Of a stretch of DNA of 23,954 nt, positions 1 through 7,742 are shown one piece after another (position 1 is the first letter of the stretch; each line of letters starts with the position of its first letter). Both the position numbers and the translations under genes were made by a program. The stretch covers positions 1 to 23,954 of the forward strand of contig CAZFWV010000074.1 of the NCBI GenBank assembly GCA_964522605.1, in the 5' to 3' direction. Origin of the DNA: CAVZLD01 sp964522605. Lineage in GTDB: Bacteria > Planctomycetota > Planctomycetia > Pirellulales > Pirellulaceae. A model generated the notes under the pieces. The model ran no database searches and was not told where the DNA came from. It worked only from the letters and a program-made list of their open reading frames with translations.

Positions 1-1520
1 TCACAGAGTTCCGTGACTTGCGGCTTGAGATCTCCGTAGAACGTGACACGGTGCCATCCCATGCGCCAGTTCTCGGTCAGCCGCTCGATGTCGCCCTTGA
101 CGACCGCCTCGAGCTTCGTCCGGCAAGCCATGTCACTGGGATTGTTGCCAGCGCTGAGAGCTTGATGGAAGATCACCTGCTTGCTTGTCGGGTTGATTTC
201 CATCGTGGACGTCATGTATCCCGGCGGCAGTAAAGATTGAACCGATGCGCCTTTTCGATCCTCGGAATGATCTCGGATACGGACGGGATTCGAGGGGCCG
301 TCGGTGCCGAAGGGTTTGCTCATCGCCACGCAGTGCGCGTAGATGATTTGATTCTTCGACGTATCGATCACCGGATCGGAGATATATCCCGGCCGGCCCG
401 TCAGCGCTCCCATCGTCGCCATCGTCAGCGCAGACATCTGATCCGCTTCGCATCCACCCACCAGGCCATCATCGTTCATCTGGCTGAATCCCAGACACGG
501 ATAGGCCTTCATGTGCCCACCATAGAATCCACCAAGACAGTTGATACTGACGCCCATGGCTCCATGTTTCTTCATCAGCGATTTCATGGCCAGGTACATG
601 GCAGCCGATCGTTCAATTTCCTCGCGTGGAGGTTCGACGACTTCCTGGGCTTCCTGCATCCATTGATCAGCACACGCACGAGCTCCTTCCGAATCCGCCT
701 CGGCATACGCTGCCGTAATCTCCTCGAATCCCACGGGGACAAACGTCACCCCCAACAGATCGCGTGTCGCATTGATAAACGCGTCTCCTCCCCAACCACC
801 ACCGACGACGACAATCTTCATCTGCCGCAACTGCTTCAGCGCTTCCTCCATGTCGCGCACTTCGACCGGGTCTTCCTTGCAAGCCAAATCGCCATCTTGA
901 GGTGTCCGCGACTGCCGCGCCTGCTCGAATGCAGCCACAACCTCCGCTGCACTCCTGCCCTCGCGCAGCATGGCAAAGTGGCGGGCAGACGCCACAAGAT
1001 CTTGATCATTCGATGAACTGACCCAATCGACCGGCTTGCCTGTTGCGAGGATCCGCGGCAACTGGTTCAAGAAGTGACCCGATCCCCCATACAGGTTGTC
1101 GACAACCAAGGTCGGTTTGCCGGTCGAAGAAAGTTGAAAGACATCATTCTGCCAACCCAGCCCTTGCAAGCAGACGATGTAGCCATCTACCTCAGCGTCT
1201 CCTTGGAGTACGTCCGCCGCGTGTTGAGGTTGATCCATGGTCTTAGCGACGAGGAATTCGATGTCGGGACAGTTCTGCGTCAGGAGATTGATGAGCTGAT
1301 TGCGTCTCGCGTCAAAGTCGTAGCCAATATTAGGCCAGATCGGCTGCGCATTGGACGTTTCACAGAAGACCAGACGTACCTTCGTGCGCCCCGCGGGCGA
1401 TGATGCACCTCGCAACCATTGGGGACGAATGACACTTGCCGCACATCCGGCACAGGCACACGCGCATCCGGAAAGAAAACGACGACGACTCAGACCGGGA
1501 GAGCAGAACGAGGTGGCCAT
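1..1520 (-). CDS. Tat-signal L-fucose/L-arabinose isomerase-like protein, 3' end beyond window
   Basis: The frame is open for 506 codons from ATG at 1520 to the window edge, so the C-terminus is missing. The start is set by AGGAG six bases upstream of the ATG. Residues 11-16 read SRRRFL, a twin-arginine (Tat) box, followed by a short Ala/Cys-rich stretch, so export in folded form is predicted. The body resembles the L-fucose/L-arabinose isomerase fold: a mixed alpha/beta N-terminal half, then a segment near residues 340-400 with SINCLGGFYGG, GGCEADQMSALTM and IIYAHCVA, the kind of Glu/Asp/His-bearing region that holds the metal in those enzymes. Family isomerases interconvert aldoses and ketoses in the cytoplasm, so a Tat-exported relative may do something else. 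The neighbour is a polysaccharide lyase on the same strand, 241 nt upstream, which fits sugar metabolism. The fold assignment is fairly secure, the substrate unknown. Confidence 0.8.
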   Translation of the reverse strand, partial: MATSFCSPGLSRRRFLSGCACACAGCAASVIRPQWLRGASSPAGRTKVRLVFCETSNAQPIWPNIGYDFDARRNQLINLLTQNCPDIEFLVAKTMDQPQHAADVLQGDAEVDGYIVCLQGLGWQNDVFQLSSTGKPTLVVDNLYGGSGHFLNQLPRILATGKPVDWVSSSNDQDLVASARHFAMLREGRSAAEVVAAFEQARQSRTPQDGDLACKEDPVEVRDMEEALKQLRQMKIVVVGGGWGGDAFINATRDLLGVTFVPVGFEEITAAYAEADSEGARACADQWMQEAQEVVEPPREEIERSAAMYLAMKSLMKKHGAMGVSINCLGGFYGGHMKAYPCLGFSQMNDDGLVGGCEADQMSALTMATMGALTGRPGYISDPVIDTSKNQIIYAHCVAMSKPFGTDGPSNPVRIRDHSEDRKGASVQSLLPPGYMTSTMEINPTSKQVIFHQALSAGNNPSDMACRTKLEAVVKGDIERLTENWRMGWHRVTFYGDLKPQVTELC

Positions 1521-1761
1521 GGCGTGCTCCTAACTCAGGCGGGAGGGAACGTAGTGAGGGTCGCCGACTGGCAACGATTCCGTGAGCAACACGCCGCGGC
1601 AAAATCGTCAACGCAGCCGCGACACTGATCTTACACCTTGACCCACGTGTGTCAAGAAATCATCGACATGATTTGCCTGCCGTGGTTGTGCAAGATCCGC
1701 AAGACGCGAAGCTCTGTCTCAAAACCGTCGGCCTACGTGACTGAGCACCACCGAGAACCCC

Positions 1762-3930
1762 TTATTGCAGGATCAACGTCTCGTCCGCGTGTTGCACGCG
1801 AGCGGAGATTCTTCCATCGGCCGAAAACACGATTTCAACCGGGTTCGGCTCGCCACTGAGTCGAACACCCACTTCACGATCGCGCCGAATCAATTCCACC
1901 GGTGACATCGCTGAATCATCTTCCGCTCCGATCTCGAGAACATGCAGGAAGTAGTCCCGTGTTTTGCCCGGAACCCCTTGGACTTCCAGTCGCCAGGGAA
2001 CAATGGGCGGCTTTCTGCTGTCACGGCCAACGTGGTTGTACTGGGCTGTCGGTTCCTTCGGATGCCCCCAAAACTCGTGACCCGCACCACCTCGTTTCAC
2101 AATGACAGGCTGCTCGGGAAGCAGCGTTTTCAAGAAGGCTCTTGAACGGCCTTGACTTAACACAGGCTCTTCACCCGCGGGGCTGCTGACCCATGTGGTC
2201 GTGTTTCCGTGACAGGTCCAGACGTGATCGGGCGTTTCCACGGTCGCTGTCCCATCAATCTGCGGTTCCGTGGGAATATGCAGGAACCATGTCTTCGGAA
2301 ACTGAGCCCCCGTTGCTTCCACGCGGTCGAAAATAACAAAGTACTCGCGGTGACCGCGCCAATAAAGAAACTGTCGTGAGACTTCCCGCACCTTATTCGC
2401 CCGATAGCCCTGCGTTAGGTCGGCTGCGGCATAGGTCATCGCTGCATCGTGATAATACGTGACAATCTTGCCACGATCGTCACGCGTGTGACGACTGTAA
2501 ACGTAGCGAATCAGCCCCCCATCATTCTCGTTCTTGACTCCCCCCTCAGCCACTGCCCGAGGTCCCGGGTCCGTCCGACGAAACACTTCGTCAGGATCGT
2601 AAATTGTCACGAGATTGAACGCGAGACTGCCACCCGCGTAGTAGTCGCCGTCGTTGTGTCCATTGCCTCCAGCACGCAGAACGAGCCATCCTCGATTCGC
2701 AATCAGAAAATGCCCTTCGTCGTCGCGAGAATGTCCGGCGAATTTCGGCCCGGCGCCGAAGAATGCCCAGGTTGCGTCCGGATCGTTCCACCGACTTCGC
2801 ATATAGACGTGGCCAGCACCCGGAAAGTAGCTCGCCAAACCCGCCGATTCTGCGGTGGGCATTTCGGAGCCAACCGCCGGATCGTAGGAAAGCAACCGGT
2901 TCCAGGGAGTCCGCTGCCACTGCAACCTAACGCTCTGATCGCTGATCCCGTTCGCCAGACGATCTCGATACCGCGCGGCGAGAATCGGAGCGACTTGCGA
3001 AAAGCCTCCCAGGGATCCCGCCGAATTATCATCGATCCAGGCTGTCTGATTACTAAATGGAACCGTCAAGTGAATCGCCCATTGCGTCATCGACGGTAAG
3101 AAGCCACAGGGAGCACACTTTTGAAACAGATCTTCGCCCGTCGCGGTTCGCCACGCTTCAAAGGCCCATGGAATCACGATGACGGGACCGTAGTTTCCGT
3201 GTCCCATGCTCTCCGACCACACACCTCCCATTTCATCGAAGGCCGGAATACATTCGCGAGGCACACGATCGGCCCAGGAATCAAGAAACTTCCGAGCATC
3301 CGACTCATAATCCGTTCCCGCACCGGCGATCGCCAGAGCCAGGAGCAACTTGGGGGTAATCCCATCACGCGTGTTCGGCGTGTTCAGGTGTGCCGGACCC
3401 CAGGTCTGGTTGTACCACCAGTAGCCATTCTTCAATGTGATCTCCGGGCTGTCTGTGTACCATCGCAACCACGGTCCAAGTGCGTTGCCGAATCGGCGGC
3501 GTTCCTCCGGACTCATCGCATCGAAGATCCAATCGTAGATCATCGCGTAGTAGCCGAAGTGTCCGCTGCCATCCCGTGACAAGACCTGCCCATCCGCCCA
3601 AAACGCCTTGATCGCATCCGCATAGGGCTGACTTTCGTGTCCCAGTTCTCGCTCGACCAAATACGTGATCCCCAGACAGATCTGATCGGTCGGTGTGCGA
3701 AAACGGTTTGTGGATCGTCGAATCCCATCGCGAATCGCACGATCAGCTTCCGCTTTCACGTCCCAATAATCGCGAGACAAGACGGAGGAAGCCCGGGTAG
3801 CCAACGCACCCAGATCCGCCTGGCGAACGAAGATCCGGGGATGCTCGGCGAGTTCATATGCGGAAACAGGAATACTGATACTGAAAAAACAGGTCAGTAG
3901 GCAAAAACTCTGCGACGACCAGGACGGCAT
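1762..3930 (-). CDS. Secreted heparinase II/III-like polysaccharide lyase
   Basis: 722 residues. I start at ATG 3930, not the longer frame beginning at 4041, because AAGGAG lies just upstream and the protein then begins directly with a Sec signal peptide (hydrophobic residues about 8-23, cleavage near PVSA-YE). Residues about 30-340 form the Trp/Tyr-rich alpha/alpha-toroid region (PRIFV at 31, YDWIFDAMS at 132, WWYNQTWG at 171). Residues about 365-720 form the beta-sandwich half, with HSRDDEGHFLI at 400-410 and NGHNDGDYYAGG at 423, typical of heparinase II/III-like proteins. Such enzymes cleave uronate-containing polysaccharides by beta-elimination in the periplasm or outside the cell. The polysaccharide (heparin-like, alginate, ulvan or other) cannot be told from sequence. 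It diverges from the beta-propeller gene at 4072 and precedes the isomerase-like gene on the same strand. The family call is solid; catalytic residues were not individually verified. Confidence 0.85.
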   Translation of the reverse strand: MPSWSSQSFCLLTCFFSISIPVSAYELAEHPRIFVRQADLGALATRASSVLSRDYWDVKAEADRAIRDGIRRSTNRFRTPTDQICLGITYLVERELGHESQPYADAIKAFWADGQVLSRDGSGHFGYYAMIYDWIFDAMSPEERRRFGNALGPWLRWYTDSPEITLKNGYWWYNQTWGPAHLNTPNTRDGITPKLLLALAIAGAGTDYESDARKFLDSWADRVPRECIPAFDEMGGVWSESMGHGNYGPVIVIPWAFEAWRTATGEDLFQKCAPCGFLPSMTQWAIHLTVPFSNQTAWIDDNSAGSLGGFSQVAPILAARYRDRLANGISDQSVRLQWQRTPWNRLLSYDPAVGSEMPTAESAGLASYFPGAGHVYMRSRWNDPDATWAFFGAGPKFAGHSRDDEGHFLIANRGWLVLRAGGNGHNDGDYYAGGSLAFNLVTIYDPDEVFRRTDPGPRAVAEGGVKNENDGGLIRYVYSRHTRDDRGKIVTYYHDAAMTYAAADLTQGYRANKVREVSRQFLYWRGHREYFVIFDRVEATGAQFPKTWFLHIPTEPQIDGTATVETPDHVWTCHGNTTTWVSSPAGEEPVLSQGRSRAFLKTLLPEQPVIVKRGGAGHEFWGHPKEPTAQYNHVGRDSRKPPIVPWRLEVQGVPGKTRDYFLHVLEIGAEDDSAMSPVELIRRDREVGVRLSGEPNPVEIVFSADGRISARVQHADETLILQ

Positions 3931-4071
3931 TTTTCGACTCCTTCTGCTCCCAATGTTGACACGAATCTTCGGAATCGCAAGAACAACATTATGATCATGC
4001 TCTCTCTCAAGACTGTAGGCCGACCGTGGCTTTTGAGACAAAACCTAACATTTTTCGATTGAGATTTATCG
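3931..4071. promoter_or_regulatory. Divergent intergenic region between lyase and beta-propeller genes
   Basis: This 141-bp spacer must hold both start regions of the divergent genes at 3930 (-) and 4072 (+). On the minus strand there is a strong Shine-Dalgarno (GAAGGAG) next to ATG 3930. On the plus strand only a weak GAGAT precedes ATG 4072. The spacer is AT-richer than the coding DNA and contains the 8-bp palindrome ATGATCAT near its middle. I could not assign convincing -35/-10 boxes. Confidence 0.5.
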
Positions 4072-5358
4072 ATGGAAACTCGCATCTCCCGCCGCTGTGC
4101 GATTCAGTCCATCGCGGCCATGACCTCGCTCCCCCTGATTAGTCAACAAGTTGCAGGGGACCCGCGAAGTGAACCGCCCGTGCGCACGATTACACGTGGG
4201 CCGAAATATCATTGGTTCGGTTACTACGACAAACGAGAATTCGATCCGACAAATCGTTTTGTGCTCGCCAATCAGGTCGACTTCGAGCATCGCACGCCGA
4301 CGAAAGACGATGCGATCCGTATAGGGATGATTGACACCGCACGAAACGACACTTGGATTGAGCTGGGAGTAAGTCGCTCCTGGGGATGGCAGCAAGGCTG
4401 TATGCTGCAGTGGCGACCAAATTCGACATCCGAAATCGTATGGAACGATCGAGAAGGCGATCGCCATGTTTGCCGCATCATGGACGTGAACACGGGCCTG
4501 ATCCGCACCCTACCGATGCCGATTTATGCGCTCAGCAGCGATGGCCAGTGGGCCATTACGGCGGACTTTTCGCGCATTCAACGCATGAGGCCGGGGTACG
4601 GCTACGTCGGATTGGCCGACCCTTGCGCCCAGCAGCGAGCCCCGGAAGCATCTGGAGTCTGGAAGATGAATCTGGACACAGGAGAAGTCGACTTGATCTT
4701 CTCACTCGCTGAAGCAGCCCGGATCGAGCACGAAGGCCAATCCTTGGTCGATCACTGGAACTATTTCAACCACCTACTCATCAATCCAGACAATTCACGA
4801 TTCATCGTTTTGCATCGATGGCGAGCGAGCACCGGCAGCGGTCCCAATGCAGAACCGACCGGTGGTTTCACCACGCGCATGTTCACGGTCGCGATGGATG
4901 GCTCCGATCGATACATCCTGGATCCGTCCGGCGCGACGTCCCATTTCATCTGGCGAGATCCTGACCATGTTTGCGCCTGGACCAAGCCGACAGGAAAGCC
5001 GGCTGCGTTTTATCTGTTCCGCGATCAAAGCAACCAGCTGGAAATCGTCGGTGAGGGAGTCATGACCCAAAACGGGCATAACACCTATCTGCCCAACACG
5101 AACAACGAATGGATTCTCAACGACACGTATCCCGACGCGGTAACACGCGAGCAGAAACCGTATCTATTTCACATCCCCTCCGGACGCAAGATTGAGCTTG
5201 GACGATTCCACTCCCCGCCCGCCTACTCCGGGGAGTGGCGGTGTGACACGCACCCGCGCAGCAACAATGACGGCACAACGGTCGCCATCGATTCGCCCCA
5301 CTCAGGAGCCGGTCGACAAGTTCACCTGATTGACGTCCGTCAGATCGTTCAAGTTTAG
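4072..5358 (+). CDS. Tat-like secreted beta-propeller protein, oligogalacturonate-lyase-like
   Basis: 428 residues. Residues 6-22 (SRRCAIQSIAAMTSLPL) look like a Tat signal: twin Arg then a hydrophobic stretch. The mature part consists of repeated beta-propeller-like strands ending in Asp turns, with marked motifs YHWFGYYDKREFDP (46-59), WGWQQGCMLQW, WNDREG, HFIWRDP, LNDTYPD and GEWRCDTHPR, plus a late IDSPHSGAGRQ. I recall this as a conserved family in Planctomycetes and Bacteroidetes, usually left as hypothetical or TolB/oligogalacturonate-lyase-like. The many conserved His, Trp and Asp residues suggest a carbohydrate-active or binding role, but no reaction can be proven. It shares a divergent promoter region with a heparinase-type lyase, which supports a role in polyuronate use. 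The Shine-Dalgarno is weak, but the next in-frame ATG falls inside the signal sequence. Confidence 0.75.
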   Translation: METRISRRCAIQSIAAMTSLPLISQQVAGDPRSEPPVRTITRGPKYHWFGYYDKREFDPTNRFVLANQVDFEHRTPTKDDAIRIGMIDTARNDTWIELGVSRSWGWQQGCMLQWRPNSTSEIVWNDREGDRHVCRIMDVNTGLIRTLPMPIYALSSDGQWAITADFSRIQRMRPGYGYVGLADPCAQQRAPEASGVWKMNLDTGEVDLIFSLAEAARIEHEGQSLVDHWNYFNHLLINPDNSRFIVLHRWRASTGSGPNAEPTGGFTTRMFTVAMDGSDRYILDPSGATSHFIWRDPDHVCAWTKPTGKPAAFYLFRDQSNQLEIVGEGVMTQNGHNTYLPNTNNEWILNDTYPDAVTREQKPYLFHIPSGRKIELGRFHSPPAYSGEWRCDTHPRSNNDGTTVAIDSPHSGAGRQVHLIDVRQIVQV

Positions 5359-5443
5359 TCCAGCCGTACGTAACCCGACATGGTTGCCCCATGGCAGGAC
5401 AGAGTGCGACTTGTTGCGCAGGAGTCGAGTGCGACCGTAGACT

Positions 5444-5535
5444 GAAGAGAAACCACGGATTCGACGGAGGCAACGGATGTACGCGGATCTGTCCGTGCCG
5501 ATCCGTACTCTCCGTCCAATCCGTGGTTTCTCTTC
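5444..5535. repeat. 92-bp dyad repeat built of phased ACGGAT-like hexamers
   Basis: Arms 5444-5469 and 5510-5535 are reverse complements over 26 bases with one mismatch. The centre is also partly symmetric. Left-hand hexamers ACGGAT, ACGGAG, ACGGAT and GCGGAT begin at 5455, 5464, 5473 and 5483. Their complements (GTCCGT, ATCCGT, CTCCGT, ATCCGT) begin at 5491, 5501, 5510 and 5519, so units are spaced 9, 9 and 10 bases on each side. It lies between two convergent genes, so it could act as a bidirectional terminator, a protein-binding array, or simply be an interspersed REP-like element. Confidence 0.85.
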
Positions 5536-5603
5536 TCGATCGGTCACTCCCAGCGGCGACCGATCGGATCCGATCACCGCCGGCTATTCAGCACATCGAG
5601 CGA

Positions 5604-6284
5604 TCATTGCGTTTCCAGCTCAAACTTCTCGCCCTGCATCTCCTGAAAGCTGCTCTTCTGCTCGGCAGTCAAGACGGCAAGCGCTTTGTCGTTCGCTTCG
5701 GTGCGAAGGTCATTGGATTTTTGGCGAAGCTCATCGCGTTGCTCTTCGCTCGCATTTCGCATCTCCCCGAACAGTTCCATCTGTCTTGTCCGAGTCTCTT
5801 GCGTAATCTGCTCCAGCTTCTCTTTCTGCTCCTCTGTGACCTGCAATCGATTCGCGAGCCATTCATTGGTCAAGCTCTCAGATACCGCACGCACTTGCAT
5901 ACGAACCTGGAACAACCGCCTCATCTGTCCTTCGTCCAACACCTCACGAAGCTGCTGCCGAGCCTTCCGATCCGACTCATTCATCAACTCGCGCATCTTC
6001 GCGGGCCATTGCTCACGATCCTGCACATCGCGCAGGGCAGCCATCTGTTCTTGCATCTCGCCACGGAGCTGTTCCGTCACTTCTGCAACTTTGGTGATCT
6101 GCTCGTCGCTCAGCTTCAACTCTTTCTGCACCTGATCATTGCTGACCAGTCCCGCCAATCCGCCGAAACGCGCCATCCAGGCTCCCCGTCCGCCCCCCGG
6201 ACCCTGGGCCCAGGTTGTACCAACGAATGTCATTGCCAACATCAACGACACCGACAACACCAGCAAACTCTTGACGCGCATCAT
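5604..6284 (-). CDS. Spy/CpxP-like (LTXXQ-type) periplasmic helical protein
   Basis: 226 residues starting MM; AAAGGAG sits just upstream of ATG 6284, with a second ATG at 6281. Residues 5-26 form a Sec signal peptide, cleaved probably after TWA. A Gly-rich linker (28-46) follows, then an almost wholly helical charged body of 50-226 rich in Glu, Gln, Arg and Lys, with two similar halves (LKLSDEQITKVAEV at 57 and LQVTEEQKEKLEQI at 147) and a closing LTAEQKSSFQEM at 205. This matches the LTXXQ pattern of Spy/CpxP-like periplasmic proteins; Spy is a chaperone and CpxP an envelope stress regulator. Planctomycetes carry many such proteins of unknown role. It is monocistronic here, convergent with the beta-propeller gene and divergent from the GT4 gene. 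Confidence 0.8.
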   Translation of the reverse strand: MMRVKSLLVLSVSLMLAMTFVGTTWAQGPGGGRGAWMARFGGLAGLVSNDQVQKELKLSDEQITKVAEVTEQLRGEMQEQMAALRDVQDREQWPAKMRELMNESDRKARQQLREVLDEGQMRRLFQVRMQVRAVSESLTNEWLANRLQVTEEQKEKLEQITQETRTRQMELFGEMRNASEEQRDELRQKSNDLRTEANDKALAVLTAEQKSSFQEMQGEKFELETQ

Positions 6285-6548
6285 TTCAGGCTCCTTTCAA
6301 GCTGAAACAAAGGAACGCTCGTTCGCACGGCATCTATCGTAGAACAAGGCTCACGGCATGCAAGAGTACCGAGGGGGGCAGTACAGCGGCGTGGAAGGGG
6401 ACTTTTGCACTTTTTGCCGCGATAGCAGCACTAGCTGATCTTGACGCAAAGCGTCGTCTCTCCCTACCATTCGGCCGCGACAGCCCGGACCGTCCCCCCG
6501 AGGTCGCGTGTCATGGTCGTTTGTGGAAATTGAACTGGCTTCGTCGAG
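6285..6548. promoter_or_regulatory. Divergent intergenic region between Spy-like and GT4 genes
   Basis: 264 bp holding the start regions of the genes at 6284 (-) and 6549 (+). The clear elements are the AAAGGAG Shine-Dalgarno of the minus-strand gene and the motif at 6397-6420 listed separately. No promoter boxes were assigned with confidence. Confidence 0.4.
6397..6420 (+). repeat. Short intergenic motif GGGGACTTTTGC..TTTTTGCCGC, copy 1
   Basis: The motif reads GGGGACTTTTGCACTTTTTG then CCGC on the plus strand, 128 bases before the GT4 start. A near-identical copy in the opposite absolute orientation lies at 14772-14793. Relative to the downstream gene (GT4 here, GNAT there) both copies point the same way. 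Confidence 0.6.
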
Positions 6549-7742
6549 ATGCATGACATGAAGGTTTGCTTCATCTCCCACAGCTCTTCGCGCGGTGGCG
6601 CCGAGCTTAGTCTGTTGGAACTGATCGATGCCCTATCGATGCGTGGGATCGAATGTTCCTGCATCCTACCGGAGCACGGAGCCTTGACGAAGTTGTTGGC
6701 GCAACGGCGCGTGGAGACACAAGTGACGCCGTTCAAGCAATGGGTCCACACGCGTAGATCGCTGGTTGGCCGTACAAGGAAGATGGTGCCATTGCGACAT
6801 GTCTCGGCAACACTGCGCATCGCTTCGGCCATTCGCCGAACGGGCTGCAATGTCGTCTATACAAACACGATTGCGATCGGCGTAGGCGCCTTGGCGGCAA
6901 AGATCGTCGGTCGGCCACACGTTTGGCACCTGCGCGAGTTTGGATACGATGACCACCAACTGCTCTACGACTTTGGATCACCCATCTCCCGCAAGCTAAT
7001 TGGGCAACTTTCATCGGCCTGCATCGCCAACTCTCATGCGGTCGCTCACGAATATCGACCTCACCTGGCCAATACCGCGTTAACGGTCATCTACAACTCG
7101 GTCGAAATGCCGCCGCTGGGCACAACTCAGCCAGCAGATGCCCCTTGGCGCCAGCCCGGGGCAATTCGGTGCGTGCTGCTGGGAAAGTTCTTGCGCGGAA
7201 AGGGCCAGGAAGACGCCGTTCGGGCGGTCGCCCACCTCTATCGTACCAATGTTCCCGTTGAACTGTTGCTACTGGGTGGAAGCGCCGACACGCAATACCA
7301 ACAACACATCGAACGGCTTGTGGCACAAAATCGGTTGGGAAACCGTATTCATATTCTGGGACATTCAAACGAACCACTGCCGCTGGTCAATACGGCGGAC
7401 ATCGTCCTGATGTGTTCGCGACGAGAGGCATTCGGTCGAGTCACCGTTGAGGGCATGAAGCTTGGCAAACCGGTGATTGGCACGCGCAGCGGAGGAACGC
7501 CCGAGCTTCTGCAGGAAGGAAAGACCGGGTTTCTGTACACACCCGGTGACGCCGAAGAGCTGGCAGGTAAAATCCGACTGCTTCACGACAATTCCGTCCT
7601 CCGCAGCCAAATCGGCGAGGCGGCGCGGCGTGTCGCATGCGAGAGATTTCACCAACAGCGATATGGCAGTGAGGTCGCACAGGTCCTGCAGCAGGTCGTA
7701 GCACGACAACACGCACACGAGGCCGACGCATGCACCGTCTAG
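6549..7742 (+). CDS. Glycosyltransferase family 4 (GT-B fold)
   Basis: 397 residues. The N-terminal Rossmann half opens with KVCFISHSSSRGGAELSLLE (5-24), the glycine-rich acceptor-side loop typical of GT4. The C-terminal nucleotide-sugar half has LLGKFLRGKGQ (210-220), then the EX7E pair E293 and E301 in EAFGRVTVE, then GKPVIGTRSGGTPELL (306-321) and GFLYTPGD. GT4 enzymes are retaining transferases that add sugars from NDP-sugars in the cytoplasm, often in exopolysaccharide or LPS assembly. The start could be ATG 6549 or ATG 6558; the Shine-Dalgarno is weak for both (only CGAG upstream). Its last 13 bases overlap the pyruvyl-transferase-like gene, so the two are probably translationally coupled. 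Donor and acceptor are unknown. Confidence 0.9.
   Translation: MHDMKVCFISHSSSRGGAELSLLELIDALSMRGIECSCILPEHGALTKLLAQRRVETQVTPFKQWVHTRRSLVGRTRKMVPLRHVSATLRIASAIRRTGCNVVYTNTIAIGVGALAAKIVGRPHVWHLREFGYDDHQLLYDFGSPISRKLIGQLSSACIANSHAVAHEYRPHLANTALTVIYNSVEMPPLGTTQPADAPWRQPGAIRCVLLGKFLRGKGQEDAVRAVAHLYRTNVPVELLLLGGSADTQYQQHIERLVAQNRLGNRIHILGHSNEPLPLVNTADIVLMCSRREAFGRVTVEGMKLGKPVIGTRSGGTPELLQEGKTGFLYTPGDAEELAGKIRLLHDNSVLRSQIGEAARRVACERFHQQRYGSEVAQVLQQVVARQHAHEADACTV

Noticed and set aside
237..1016. Plus-strand open frame of 259 codons
   Set aside because: It is antisense to the isomerase-like gene, is Arg/His-rich, has no domain or ribosome site, and the minus frame reads as a coherent protein.
1440..1520. 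Possible lipoprotein signal (LSGC at residues 16-19) in the isomerase-like protein
   Set aside because: The Cys comes right after the twin Arg with no hydrophobic core before it, so it does not fit a lipobox.
3931..4041. N-terminal extension of the lyase to ATG 4041
   Set aside because: The added 37 residues are charged and precede a complete signal peptide; AAGGAG marks ATG 3930 as the start.
5391..6305. Plus-strand open frame of 304 codons
   Set aside because: It is antisense to the Spy-like gene, which has a signal peptide and AAAGGAG; the plus frame is Leu/His-rich with no recognisable motif and also runs through the dyad repeat.
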